Assembly (NCBI GenBank): GCA_905221605.1
Contig: CAJNDS010000249.1
Coordinates: forward strand, 1-64,000
Reading direction: 5' to 3'
DNA from: Symbiodinium natans
Taxonomy: Eukaryota; Sar; Dinophyceae; Suessiales; Symbiodiniaceae
Length of the DNA: 64,000 bases
The stretch's first letter is position 1; each line of letters opens with the position of its first letter. The notes under the pieces were generated by a model. That model did no database searches, was not told the DNA's origin, and saw nothing but the letters and a program-made list of their open reading frames with translations. Of the stretch, positions 10,656-19,921 are shown one piece after another. The translations under genes were made by a program, and so were the position numbers.

Positions 10656-10774
10656 ACTTCTTTTCCATTTCGCGGTTGGTCCATTGGGGGGGGGGGTGAG
10701 CATATATATATATATATATATATATTTCTACTATATACAACTTCCGGGGCGCTGTTTGTGCTTGCACGTCCCAG

Positions 10775-10862
10775 AGGCACCTGGGCGTCGGAGACGGCCT
10801 TGCAAGCCGCCAGCGAGCCGACCCCAAGGACAACTACCTCTGAGCATCACTTTTGGTTCTGG
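10775..10862 (+). CDS. Plus-strand exon
   Basis: After TCCCAG the reading starts with one base that completes the codon left open at 7800, then gives GTWASETALQAASEPTPRTT and TSEHHFWFW (29 codons). It ends in phase 0 before GTCTTC, which fits the exon at 11005. Another frame is also open here, so the choice rests on phase at both sides. Confidence 0.45.
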
Positions 10863-11004
10863 GTCTTCAGATGTGTTTAGATGATTTTTGTGTGTGTGTT
10901 TAGGGCAGTTTAGACAAGGTCTGCAAAGGTCTACAACTGGGATGCTCAGGGCCGAGTACGGAAGGCTTTGCTGAGAGCCCTTATGTTCGCAGAGTTGCTT
11001 TGAG

Positions 11005-11144
11005 GACTGCAAGTGTCACGTTCAAAAGTGGTATGATGTGGTCATGTTGGCGTTGCAGAGCGACATGCTCGTGCAGTTCGGGGTGCAAGGAGGGTACTAT
11101 CTACGGACAAACGTTTCACGGGAGGATCTTGCCTCAGCTGACAA
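11005..11144 (+). CDS. Plus-strand exon, Cys-containing globular segment
   Basis: Acceptor TTTGAG|G and donor GTAGCA enclose 46 codons plus two bases: DCKCHVQKWYDVVMLALQSD, then MLVQFGVQGGYYLRTNVSRE and DLASAD. Third positions favour G and C. The ending phase joins the next exon at 11161 as AA+G (Lys). The mix of hydrophobic and polar residues suggests a folded domain. No family was recognised. Confidence 0.6.
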
Positions 11145-11160
11145 GTAGCATGCAAGTCAG

Positions 11161-11235
11161 GTCCCTTGGCACGCATCACCGCTTCAATGCCGCGCTGATA
11201 GAAGTCCACCACGGGGCGCTGCCGCCTGCAGCATG
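11161..11235 (+). CDS. Plus-strand exon
   Basis: Acceptor CAAGTCAG|G, donor GTAATC. One base plus 24 codons plus two bases read SLGTHHRFNAALIEVHHGAL and PPAA. The phase fits the previous exon exactly. The minus strand of the same stretch also has an open helical frame (RPVVDFYQRGIEAVMRAK), so the strand is decided by continuity, not by composition alone. Confidence 0.5.
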
Positions 11236-11546
11236 GTAATCATGGTATGAACAGATTTGTTGATAAGGCGCTTCAGTGCCCTTCAGTGCCCTTCAGTGAC
11301 GCTCCCACGGCAAACCTGCAGCGCATCCGACTCGAGCTTAGCATCACATACACCTTTTCTGGATGGAGAGTAGGACGCCCTGGAGGCCTATTTGCTAGAT
11401 GTTTTCTGGTTGTCAACTCGTTTTTGTCATGTTTCATGGCAAAGTACTGTCATGATAATGCCTTTTTCAATTTGAAATTTATTCTTGTTTTTTGCCTTCT
11501 GAAACCCCAAAATCAATTAACTTAAACCCAGCCAAAACGACAAGCT

Positions 11547-11720
11547 GAGTTCTGGGCCGCCACGCGTGGCGCAGGGCCGAGGTGGCCAGGACGCCAAGGG
11601 ACTGCGAAGAGGAGGAGGTGCCCGTGCCTAAATCTCGCCATATCCTGGGTCGTGGCTTCGTTTCTGAGTTCGGGCGAGGCAAAAGGGGGGGCCTAGAATT
11701 TTACACCATATCACTACTAT
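11547..11720 (+). CDS. Plus-strand coding segment with acidic and Arg/Gly-rich parts
   Basis: From an AG at 11545-11546 a strongly GC3-biased frame reads LGRHAWRRAEVARTPRDCEE, then EEVPVPKSRHILGRGFVSEF and GRGKRGG. A stop lies just upstream in the same frame, so an acceptor is required. A second frame (PRVAQGRGGQDAKGLRRGG) also stays open. The link to 11235 needs either an unseen exon or a non-GT donor. Confidence 0.45.
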
Positions 11721-11836
11721 GCTCGAAGGCTCGCAATACGTTGAGGGCTTGACATGGTCTGACCATTGACGATAGAGTTAGGCTACTGAGGGCTGTTCAT
11801 GATCCTTGTCCGTGAAAGAAGCGGCTTCAGAGCAGA

Positions 11837-12342
11837 ATGCTTGAACCCCTTGACCAACAGTTGCTGGAGCTTAACCCCCTGCGCTGCCGGAAGGTGGCTC
11901 TTGCAGGCTTGGAAGCTGGTACCCCTGTTGGGAATGTGCCAAACGCCAGCGAAGGCCACGAGTTATCTCCCTGCTGGGGGCGCTGTCCTGGGGTGGTGTG
12001 CCGAAGCGTGAGGAGCTTGTGGACTACGACGTGTTTTTTTTTTCCATGTTTTTCCCGAATGCAGGCATCCGAGCGTTTTGTCTGCACAAAGCGTTCGCAA
12101 GCGTTGATTTTTGTTCATGTTTCACAACGCCGATATGTAAAAAGTACAGGACACTCACGAGGATGTGGCACTTGGAGTGCATCATCCTCTGTTGCACTTT
12201 TGATCATGGTACTTTGAAAAGTGCAGACAGTCACGAGGATCAAGCACGCCAGGTGCGCCAGAGGGTTGGAAATGTTGTCGGCAGCCGCTTTCGTTACCTT
12301 CGTTCGCCGAGTGCGGAAGAGTGTTGCTGGAGTCCAGCCTAG
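11837..12342 (+). CDS. Plus-strand coding region, Cys-rich, exon borders uncertain
   Basis: First MLEPLDQQLLELNPLRCRK, then, in a frame shifted by two, WYPCWECAKRQRRPRVISLL and GALSWGGVPKREELVDYD. That frame is open from about 11917 to 12342. A GTGTTT donor after VDYD is possible. Codon bias is strong up to about 12020 and weaker beyond. A long minus-strand frame (12708-12115, 197 codons) overlaps it, and I treat that as less likely. No family was recognised. Confidence 0.45.
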
Positions 12343-12820
12343 GGGCCCATGCAAACGCTGCATGGCAAGATGCGCTGCTTGGCAAGCTTCTCGTGAAGAC
12401 TTTCCCTTGAGCCCGCTACATGGCAACTGCAAGCTGCAGGACGCATTGCAACACGGCTTGTTCTGCAACTCCAGCATTGCAAGGTTGGCTGGAATGAAAA
12501 GTCGCCACAATGCGGATGGTCTAGGCGAGGTCTGTGACGTGTCGGCTGAGCGTTCCTGTTTCAGTTGACTGAAGTAGGGATATGCCCGATTGAAGATTTG
12601 CTGAGGGAATGGGGATGGGTTGTGGTTCAGCGACGACAGCAATCGCCGTTTTCTTTGCGGATTTTGGGGGCAAACATTTGCGGAGCTGGCGCGCGAGCTT
12701 CGGGTCAACGAGGCGGGTCACGGTGTCGAACCGGTGTTTTCTCGTTGCGATGGTTCGACTGAGTGATCTTCAACATATCCGCTTCATGTTATGGTAGTAC
12801 GTGCCGTGAACTTCACGGTG
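12343..12820. other. Open in several frames, no call
   Basis: Plus (12221-12568) and minus (12708-12115) frames both remain open, with similar composition and no decisive splice sites. It may contain part of the plus gene. Confidence 0.35.
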
Positions 12821-12829
12821 ACAGTCCAC

Positions 12830-12998
12830 AGAACTCCAATCCCAAATATCGGTGGCTGGAGAATACGTTTGCGATGAGCAGACGGCGGCCGCCCTTCTGC
12901 AAAAGATCGATGGAGAGGACGCAGGACGTCTGGCGTTGCTGATGATGGTGGTGCTTCCTTGTCGGTGCCGTGGTCTGGCAACCAGCCGGCAGGATGTC
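12830..12998 (+). CDS. Plus-strand exon, helical segment
   Basis: Just after an in-frame stop and an AG, the plus strand reads ELQSQISVAGEYVCDEQTAA, then ALLQKIDGEDAGRLALLMMV. The CDEQTAAALLQKIDGEDAGR part has the look of an amphipathic helix in a folded domain. A minus-strand frame over the same bases is also open (YSPATDIWDWSSVD). The plus strand is preferred because of the neighbouring exons. Confidence 0.4.
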
Positions 12999-13038
12999 AG
13001 CTGACGGTCCCCTGCCTGGCTTCCGTGAAGAATTGCAG

Positions 13039-13354
13039 GCTGGCGATGCGTACGTCCACACGCTCTGAGGGGAAGGGCTTTGCCAGGGAGTCCTTGAGCG
13101 CGGAAATCCGATTTTCGTGCCAGTGTCTGACTGAAATCGGTCACGAGCCCGTGTTTAGGCTTTGCCAAAAGTCGCGCTTGAAGATCGATTCAGCGACTGG
13201 TTTCTGCACGCCAGGAAGGGTGCAACTGTAGTGTCTCCGAGGAGAGATTGCTGTTGGCATCCACAGTTTTGGCCGACTTCAGTGGAAGCCCGCGTGCGAC
13301 TTGTGCGAGTTCGGATATCTGAGCAGCTTGTGTGGGTCAAACTCACGACGGCAG
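13039..13354 (+). CDS. Plus-strand coding region, last recognisable part of the gene
   Basis: From TTGCAG|G the frame reads RTSTRSEGKGFARESLSAEI, then FSCQCLTEIGHEPVFRLCQK. From an AG at 13171 another frame gives 60 codons, ALEDRFSDWFLHARKGATVV, then WHPQFWPTSVEARVRLVRVR and ISEQLVWVKLTTA, to a donor-like GTTAATG. The two parts touch without room for an intron, so either a one-base error or decay has shifted the frame, or only one is an exon. The VRLVRVRISEQLVWVKL strand pattern loosely recalls LINE-type endonucleases; this is weak. Confidence 0.4.
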
Positions 13355-13399
13355 GTTAATGTCTGTCTCGAACTGCTCACAGAACGAAACTAGAAAGAG

Positions 13400-13401
13400 A
13401 T

Positions 13402-13448
<47 letters not shown>

Positions 13449-13475
13449 GTGAGAGAGAGAGAGAGAGAAAGAAAG
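13400..13475 (+). repeat. GA microsatellite
   Basis: A nearly pure GA/GAGC tract. The complementary CT tract gives the SLSLSL-type minus-strand ORFs around 13343-13939, which I do not regard as protein. Confidence 0.9.
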
Positions 13476-13741
13476 ACACAGACCGAAAAACAGAGACGAA
13501 GACAGGGTAAATACAAACAACAAAGAATGAGTAAGAATAATTGTACAAAAGAAGTCATAAAGAAGAGATGTAAGCAGATGCAAGCATCTTTTCGGATTAC
13601 TATGGTGTATCGTCTCCGTTGTGTTCGCCGTGCGCGTATCACGTGACGGCATTCGGGTCGGTGGCCCCTTTCAGGTTTTGTAGTAAGGGTTACATATGTG
13701 ACAACTTTCAGATTTGAGGGATCGAGAATTGGAACCAAGGA

Positions 13742-14026
13742 ATGGAGAAAGCCCCCAACAAACAGGAAACACAGACGGTCATGGAGACAGGATGGAAATT
13801 CATGGGGTCCTGCAACAGTCCTGAAAAGAGCACACCAAGCCTGAGAACATCCCTTGGGAAGCCCCTCTTGCCGCGCAAAAAGGCAATTATGCTTGTCATG
13901 CTTTTGGCAAGCCGCTTCGAAGCCAAGCCGAAGCCACATGATTTATTATTGTTTGCTGCTGCGCACGCCCTTTTCGATGATAATTCGCACCTGCACTACC
14001 AAAATCGCACGATTTTCATGAAATGA
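13742..14026 (+). CDS. Weak plus-strand ORF
   Basis: A 94-codon frame, opening with MEKAPNKQETQTVMETGWKF, ends before the convergent TPR gene stop at 14096. It could be the final exon of the plus gene or spacer. Codon bias is weak and no splice site is convincing. Confidence 0.2.
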   Translation: MEKAPNKQETQTVMETGWKFMGSCNSPEKSTPSLRTSLGKPLLPRKKAIMLVMLLASRFEAKPKPHDLLLFAAAHALFDDNSHLHYQNRTIFMK

Positions 14027-14095
14027 AATTATACAGCCTCCGGCCTTAAACTTACACATCCTCCATTCAACCCTGAGGCCCCAATGATTCCAGAG

Positions 14096-14225
14096 CTACC
14101 GCCGAATTGCCCGAACACCGTCACTTAATGCCTCCACAAAACCTTGAAGATCGGAGTCCTCGCTGGACTTGGGTCTCGCCTTTGTGGCTGCAGCGAGGGC
14201 TTGCTTTGCCGCGCGGTCATCTGGC
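14096..14225 (-). CDS. TPR protein, terminal exon
   Basis: Acceptor CTCCAG|G, then 42 codons and a TAG stop at 14096-14098. The protein reads PDDRAAKQALAAATKARPKS, then SEDSDLQGFVEALSDGVRAI. The first half is the last helix of a tetratricopeptide repeat, the pattern seen in TPR co-chaperones (P.D..AA...L). The first base completes AAG (Lys) with the two bases left by the exon at 14539-14639, so phase is exact. The transcript would end in the 13.4-14.1 kb gap, facing the plus gene. Confidence 0.75.
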
Positions 14226-14538
14226 CTGGAGCTTGACTACTGGGGCTCCAAGCTTCGAGTCAAAATTCAAATTTGCAGCTGGAGAAAAGGACATGCGCAT
14301 GGCAACCTCACCCCAGTCAGCCCCAGTCAGTTTGCATACGAGCTAGCAGCTATCACGCCGTCAGGGTGGGTGGGGGGGGGGGCGGGGGGCTTGTGTGGGG
14401 TGGAGGGAGGGGGGGTGGGTGGCGAATGCTTGGCTGTGTCGCATGAGGCAAGAAGAAACTGGACATAATTACCTCGACTTCTTAACTATTCAGCACGCCA
14501 CCTGCAATCCTATAACCGCTCCAAGAAAGCCGTATCAC

Positions 14539-14639
14539 TTGAAGGCGAACGGCTCTTTGTCCAAAGCTGCGCGGAAGTTGGCAGCTGCAGCGCCGAGGTC
14601 GCCGAGGCCCTGCCAGGCGAGACCAAGTCGGAAATGTAC
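14539..14639 (-). CDS. TPR protein, exon with one repeat
   Basis: Acceptor GCATGAG|G, donor GTGATACG. It has 33 codons plus two bases: VHFRLGLAWQGLGDLGAAAA, then NFRAALDKEPFAF. This matches the TPR consensus (G.A...LG....A...F..AL..P) at the expected spacing. It starts in phase 0, as the upstream exon requires. TPRs mediate protein-protein contacts; the partner cannot be inferred. Confidence 0.75.
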
Positions 14640-14845
14640 CTCATGCGAGGGCCAAAAGAGGACCAAAAAGAGGGCCAAAGCTCGCTTTGATTTGGGGGTA
14701 AGATGTCTCGGGGTTCGGGTCTAGATGCCCGGTCGGAGAGTACAGGAGCAGTACAAACGTTCATGTTTGCAGCAATAATGGCTTGCGACGGATAATTATG
14801 AGCCCTGCAGGCCCACGAGGCCATCACGGCCTGTTCATACCCCAC

Positions 14846-14914
14846 CTTGGCACTGCCCGGTGCAAGCCGCAGCGACTGTTCACAGTCCGCCCTCGCTTCC
14901 TCCCAGCGCTGCAG
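14846..14914 (-). CDS. TPR protein, exon with helix B of a repeat
   Basis: Reading LQRWEEARADCEQSLRLAPG and SAK to a donor GTGGGG. RWEEA...C..SL.L.P is a textbook second helix of a TPR. The acceptor is either AAG before CTG (14914) or CAG before GTC (14920); the first gives perfect 34-residue spacing with the preceding exon. Phase 0 at both ends. Confidence 0.75.
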
Positions 14915-15023
14915 CTTGACCTGCTAGGATTCGGAATCTCGAAAGGGTTTGGAGGGGGGCCTCTAGGACGGGTTCAAGCCTACAAGGCATGATGGCTAAC
15001 GGGTCTTCGCGACGGCCCGAAAC

Positions 15024-15069
15024 CTGAAGAAGAGCCCACGCAAGGCTGCACGGCTGTGGCTTTTGCAAC
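15024..15069 (-). CDS. TPR protein, small upstream exon
   Basis: Acceptor AAGCAG|G, donor GTTTCGG. One base plus 15 codons read LQKPQPCSLAWALLQ, which supplies helix A (SLAWALL) for the repeat completed by the next exon. The composition of this 46-nt piece alone would not be convincing; the join makes it so. Exons further upstream in this gene were not linked with confidence. Confidence 0.5.
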
Positions 15070-15700
15070 CTGCTTGCGTGAACCTCCTGCCGAGAAAATG
15101 GTTCTAGTGATTCTGCCTATGCGAACTTAACAAAGCACTGCTCGTTCGTGGCCTGGGGGGGGTATGGATGCGGTAGGACTGGGTTGCCGTTGGGGCGGAA
15201 GGATCCTCAGGCGATCTCAGGCGATCCGCTTGTGGGCATTGTGACTTTGCGCGCTGCTTGTCGACCGACCCTGACAGGAAAGTAAAAGCATTACGAAGCT
15301 CTGAAGCTTTGAAACTGTTACGAGACATCGTCATCGTCATCATCATCCATGCAAAGGTCTCTTTTGGGATTTGACGGTGATTTCTAGTAAAGCCAAAACA
15401 GCCAACACCATCCCGTGCTTCTGGTGCTCTCAATCCCTTCCTTAGCTAGTCTCCTAAATTGGCACAGCCTACGTACGCAATCTGAAGGTCTCTGGCCATC
15501 ATCATCATTATCGCGCCTAGAACACCCGCAGTAACACCTTGCCTGTGCTAAGGAACGGTTCGCAAAGAGGGCAGCAGCAAGCTCGGAGTCCGACTCACCA
15601 GGAGGAAGCCTTGGGCAGTGGCGGACTTTCGAGCATTGGGCTTTGAAGTTTGCCTTTTGGTATTTGGTCGTGTCCAGAAAGAAACTTCACTTCATCTGAC
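15070..15700. other. Probable intron, one doubtful micro-exon
   Basis: Near 15328-15360 the minus strand reads RDLCMDDDDDDDVS between an AG and a GTAACAG donor. It is too short and repetitive to call. Nothing else was recognised. Confidence 0.35.
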
Positions 15701-15930
15701 CTGGAAGGTCATGCAAGAGCTTCAGGTTTTCGGGCCGGTGTGGCTTAAAGTTGTGTGCGGGGTCCTTGTGGCTGATGAAGACGCGGTAGGAGGACTTCTC
15801 AGACTCGAAAGAATGGTTGCTCGAGACTTCTGTCGGCTCCCGATTGATAGGGAAGGATACGTGGAACTGTAGAAGAAAGGGCCGCTTTGCCGGGTGTTCG
15901 TTGTGGTTTGTCAGCTTGGCCAGTTCGCGC
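15701..15930 (-). CDS. Minus-strand exon, unknown protein
   Basis: A clean frame reads ELAKLTNHNEHPAKRPFLLQ, FHVSFPINREPTEVSSNHSF, ESEKSSYRVFISHKDPAHNF and KPHRPENLKLLHDLP, ending at CAG|GTCAGATG. It is in the same orientation as the TPR gene and may belong to it. The upstream border is not fixed. It looks like a folded, non-repetitive domain. No family was recognised. Confidence 0.45.
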
Positions 15931-16597
15931 GAGGCAAAAACACAGCAACTCGTAACGACAAGAAAGCATGCTCCGAACACAGAAAAGCAGATGGATTTCG
16001 ACTGCAAAGTCCCATAAAGTCCCAAGCCAAGCAAAGACAGCAAGCTCCTAGTCTTCTCAACCTGGCCTTACCGCCCCATGAAGCGGCCTCTCTAAACAGA
16101 GTCAAGGCACCATTTCAATGCTGACGAGTAAAGATCCCGCGCGTCGGCATACCGGCCTTCTTTCAGGCTGGCGTTCCTGAAGCTTGCAGTTCACCCGAGA
16201 TTCTCCCGAAGCCAAATCTTCCACCCGAAAAGCTACCCTGAACAAGTTCGTTGCCCGAAGATCCTGAAAAGGTCCTGAAGATCTGGTGACATCAGAAGAC
16301 AGGCAATTGCACAACGACGTGGGCCCGGAGTGATGAATGCATCCAAAGTCTGAGGGCCCTTTCCTCCTGAGAAAGATGCACCGTGCCTGTAGGGGTTTCC
16401 GTCAGTTCCAGGTCAAAGCTTCCGAGATCTTCCGAGTTGGACTTTGGGGGGGGGGGGGGGGGGGAGGGCAAGCGCGAAGCCGATGTCGAGCTGAGAGCCC
16501 TTACACCACTGGCCACTACTAATCCCACAAGATCCCTACCCCAAATCAGAGTTCTAATTCATGTCAGGGCCACTACGCATTTTCAAACGGAACCAAC
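15931..16597. other. No supported gene; poly-G tract
   Basis: Contains a run of G from 16447 to 16464, interrupted once. Minus-strand frames across it are proline-rich artefacts. Confidence 0.5.
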
Positions 16598-16681
16598 ATG
16601 TTGAAACTCTCAAAGTTCTGGAGACATCCAAGCGTCCCAAGGTCCTTGAGGCGTCTCGCCTCTTCTTCTCTTTCCTCTGGG
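16598..16681 (-). CDS. Minus-strand exon, charged helix
   Basis: One base plus 27 codons plus two bases, PEEREEEARRLKDLGTLGCL, then QNFESFN, from GAG|C to a GTTGGT donor. The stretch has a strongly alpha-helical, charged composition. A tandem 16-bp repeat sits at the acceptor. Orientation agrees with the exons on both sides. Confidence 0.5.
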
Positions 16682-16689
16682 CTCAAAGT

Positions 16690-17110
16690 GGCAGGGCTCA
16701 AAGTGGCAGTCCGCGTTGCCAAAAAGAACCTCTATAAACTCCGTTTATCAGGGTTATTAAGCAACCACTTGACCACTGGCCCTCAGAGGCGAATCGCCTC
16801 CATGGACCCCGCAGAGACCACACAACCCGAAAGCTCGCCTCCTTCGGCCAGGTCGTTGGCTCTGGCACCGTGAGTGATGGCCGCTTGCCCGTCTCCTCCT
16901 GTTGAAGATTTCGCTGTCCACAAAAAGGCATGAGGGGAAGGTACGTGTACCCCTGTTCTTGGAAGGAAATCAAAACACTAGCTTGGCGAGTTTCGTCCAC
17001 CGAACCAGACCAGTCATCACATCACCAGTCGTCGAAAATTAACAGAAAACGCTTGAAAGGAATGCCCAAGCCCTCTTGTGGGGAGCGGAACTGCGCACTG
17101 TGTAGGGATG
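16690..17110. other. Intronic or unresolved
   Basis: A 100-codon minus-strand frame (17000-16698) is open but shows no convincing splice sites or bias; a plus-strand frame overlaps it. Confidence 0.3.
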
Positions 17111-17119
17111 AGGGGGCTT

Positions 17120-17256
17120 GGGACTTCAAGTCTTGAGAACCTTCGCGGAATACTTCCCACAATCATGCCAGCATCCGGTTTAGTTCGAAGGGTTCTCGGA
17201 CTCATCGAATGCCGCGTCTCCTGTTGGCTTACGAAGTCCTCCGAAGTCACCACGAC
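17120..17256 (-). CDS. Minus-strand exon, unknown
   Basis: From GCTTCAG|G the frame reads VVVTSEDFVSQQETRHSMSP and RTLRTKPDAGMIVGSIPRRF. The lower border is uncertain. The composition is that of a Ser/Thr/Arg-rich linker. No family was recognised. Confidence 0.4.
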
Positions 17257-17794
17257 CTGAAGCAAACGGCATGTCAGCACTGTTGCTTCAGACCTGAGGG
17301 ATTGGGAGGCCCTGAGCCATTATGAAGGGCTTGCGAAAAAATGCCCTGAAAAGCCCAGCGCACACAGTGAACCACAAACCTTGTGCTTTCGAGTTCTGGC
17401 ATGCCGGGAATGCTTGCGAACAAGCAATCAAGTGATGCGCGTTTGTAGGACATTGTAGGACTCGAAAAGAACAAGAAAATGAGGAAGCTCTGCGCATTGG
17501 GTCGCCTGGAAACCCGGTTGGCTGCAAGCAGCCCCGTTGCGTCATCCTAGCACTTCGCACCGGAAAACAGCCCTATTTAAATGTTCGTCGGCCAAATATG
17601 ACACACCCCACCTCCTCCCCCCCTTCCTCCCCCCCCCCCCGCTCTTCGAACATGGTTTCAGGCTGCCTCGTGAAACCACCTCGAAGGCTTTTTCATTCGT
17701 GAGACTCTGAGAGTGTTTTTATGTCGAATTCCATAAAGCGTGACAATTGCAGACCCCTTAAGCTGGAAATACAGAGTCTTATACAGAATCTTAC

Positions 17795-17883
17795 CAGCTT
17801 CCCCTCTGCAGTGCCTTCTCGTGTGAGCGCCGCGGTGGGGGCGGGGGCTCTGCCAGTATCAGGCGGGAGCCATCTCTCCTTCG
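17795..17883 (-). CDS. Minus-strand exon with strong donor
   Basis: KERWLPPDTGRAPAPTAALT and REGTAEGKL lead to the canonical donor CTG|GTAAGA, the best 5' splice site seen in the window. Two bases precede the 29 codons. An alternative frame here is proline-rich. Confidence 0.45.
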
Positions 17884-18058
17884 CTTCGCACGCAGACTGG
17901 CAGGCCAAGCACAGCGGCAGAAACCGCACAATGAGTTGGCCGCATTGTCAAACTTTCTCTCATGTTACATCCCACAATCCGAATACCCAAAGGATCAAAC
18001 ACCGAATGCCCTGACTGGCCTAAGATATATTTATACTGAACGCCTAATGTTGTCCAAC

Positions 18059-18129
18059 CAGGGTTCAGGCCCTGGGCGTGCAGCGGCTCGTCCAGAAGAA
18101 GTTCTTGCCCATCTGGGCGCCTGGCGTCG
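18059..18129 (-). CDS. Minus-strand exon
   Basis: One base, 23 codons and one base: DARRPDGQELLLDEPLHAQG and LNP, between AAG and a GTTGGA donor. The acidic and leucine-rich sequence suggests a helix. Spacing and strand fit the surrounding series. Confidence 0.45.
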
Positions 18130-18739
18130 CTTCTTGGTTTCTTGGGGGTCGTTAGGGTGGTTTTCCTTAGCTTTACTTCGAGACTGATTATATTGTGCGC
18201 GGCTGCAGCTACAAATTGCAAACGGCTTCATGTCAAGTTGTCCTCAAAAATCTGCGTGCAAAAGTGCCTTGAGCTTGAGCTGGGATTGAATGTGGACCAA
18301 GGTTGGCAAAGTGCGGAAGTGCCGGGTTGGGGCAGCTGTCGGAAGTTCGGTGATGGCGGCTCAGGAGGGTGATGGTGTACCATTTGTGATTATCATTAAA
18401 CCCATAATCCCTACAGCGGGAAGGGAAGCCCTTCCAAATGCATCTCCTCAGATCTCCTCAACTAGCATACAAACTGTACAAACTGTGGGCCAGGCTGAGT
18501 CGATTTTTCCACCTAACCCCCAAATCCCAAATGAACATTCCAAAATCAACCCACAGAAAGCGACAATGGTGCTGCCCACACTCCCCCTTCTCCCCTCCAA
18601 AGAACCCGCAACAAGACCCGTCACACCAGTGCAAAGCCCGGCAGTACACCCCCACCTCCCCCAACGAACAACCGAACAGCCCTAAAAGCCTAAAAGCCCT
18701 GAATACCCTAAACGGTGACTTCAAGAATTTGAGGTGCCT

Positions 18740-18838
18740 TAAAGGAGTGCTGGCCGCATCGGGCAGCTTGAAGCGGTGCAGGGCTGCCAGGGTCTTCAGT
18801 GAGGACCACACCTGCAGCATCTGCAGCATCTGCAACAT
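18740..18838 (-). CDS. Minus-strand exon, helical
   Basis: After CTCAG, MLQMLQMLQVWSSLKTLAAL and then HRFKLPDAASTPL. The ATG is the first codon of the exon, but an in-frame acceptor directly before it argues for an internal exon. A 9-bp CTGCAGATG-type repeat encodes the MLQ triplets. The donor is not fixed. Confidence 0.45.
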
Positions 18839-18959
18839 CTGAGTTGAGGGGAAATTCGGAAATTCAGGATTTGTAGAGGTTGAAGAGCCCAAGGACCCCT
18901 GATCCAGGATTAATGGTTTCCAAGCAGGGCTGGAGCAGCAGGACGGTTCCTGAACAACC

Positions 18960-19128
18960 TGAAACCGCCCCGGAGATGGAGCTGGTGAACCGGTGAGATG
19001 TTCAACAAAGGACTGAGATTCTTCAGGTCGTGGAGACTGGCTGTTTTTACGAAAAAAGCCAACTGCGGGCTTAGCGTTTCATGCCCGGGCACTTTGCTGC
19101 CGAGATCGTCCTCCTGAACGCTCAGCAC
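18960..19128 (-). CDS. Minus-strand exon, unknown globular segment
   Basis: GCACGAG|G acceptor, then VLSVQEDDLGSKVPGHETLS, PQLAFFVKTASLHDLKNLSP and LLNISPVHQLHLRGG. A long unbroken frame with mixed hydrophobic composition. The lower border lies near 18960. No family was recognised. Confidence 0.5.
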
Positions 19129-19319
19129 CTCGTGCAAACAGTGTGCAAAAAAACTCAACATCCGAAATGCAAATTGCTGCAGATTCGTACATCAACATAT
19201 CTGAGGCATGCCAAAGTTCGTGAAACCTGCGACTCTCCACCTACTTACACCGTCCACCAAGTAGAGAGCAGGGCCACGTGTAGCGGCTTGCTACCTGTTC
19301 CAACTAATTTGAACTGAGG

Positions 19320-19800
19320 CTTTACACGTTCTAAGGCAAACGGCCCTGCGTTTTGTCTTATAGTTTTTGGGCAGTTTTATCGGCCGCAGTAAAATGTCTA
19401 CTCTTAATCAAACTTGATACGTTTTGCGCAAAAGAATTTGACATGAGTAAATTAATGTACAAATCATTGAACAACATTTCAGTCAGGCTTAACTAATTTC
19501 AGGTCATGTCGATGAAAATTCATCAGGAATGTAGACTAAGTAGTTTTCACGGCATTGCTTAGTTTAATGCCTTTTTGGGTAACTTTACACTTTTCTACTT
19601 TTTGACTAGAGTTCATCAACATTGACAAGCTTAATGATTTTTCTATATTGCAAAACAATTCAGCCAGGTGTGATTAGTTTCAACGAGCTTTAATCGGTGT
19701 ATGCTGTTGATTTGTTAAAATCTTCTTTAATGGCTATGTTCAGCTAAACAAAACTCGTTGTCATTAATTTGCAAGTAGGTTTTGAGTAATTCGCCAGCCT
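19320..19800. repeat. AT-rich island with a degenerate internal repeat
   Basis: Clearly more AT-rich than its surroundings, with no coding frame. Two stretches (about 19465-19520 and 19655-19705) share an ATTCAGCCAGG/TTTCAGTCAGG motif followed by TTAACTAATTTCA-like sequence, so part of it is an old duplication. It may be the remnant of an inserted element in an intron. Confidence 0.5.
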
Positions 19801-19921
19801 CGTCTCCCCAAGAAACGCAAATCCTTAGAGCCGAACCACTTTTTAGTTGGGCTCAAGGATAGCGTTTGAAAGTTTAAGCTGAAAGTTTAAGGCTCAGCTC
19901 AGGGCTTCAAGCTGTACGGCT

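Larger units (their letters stand above)
8450..10725. mobile_element. AT-rich inverted-repeat element (unclassified)
   Basis: The left side (8450-8960) and right side (10230-10725) are inverted copies. Both ends show a TA tract, a short linker, a poly-C run and AATGGACCAACC; further in come GCACTTTTTT tracts, GTCTAATTTCACAACATTTTT and a hairpin. The interior holds a direct duplication of about 385 bp (8912-9297 and 9684-10064, both starting TAAGAGGGCGGCC). A second, shorter inverted pair (about 9424-9516 and 10072-10180) shares AAGTAGCCTGCTCA and AGAAGCGTTCAAGA. No transposase-like ORF is present. It could be a foldback-type or non-autonomous element. Its class is unknown. Confidence 0.6.

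Noticed and set aside
12115-12708. 197-codon minus-strand ORF
   Set aside because: Overlaps plus-strand segments with stronger codon bias that belong to the plus gene; no minus-strand splice sites were found.
18290-18685. 131-codon plus-strand ORF
   Set aside because: Weak third-position bias and proline-rich tail; no splice sites tie it to other plus-strand exons, and neighbours are on the minus strand.
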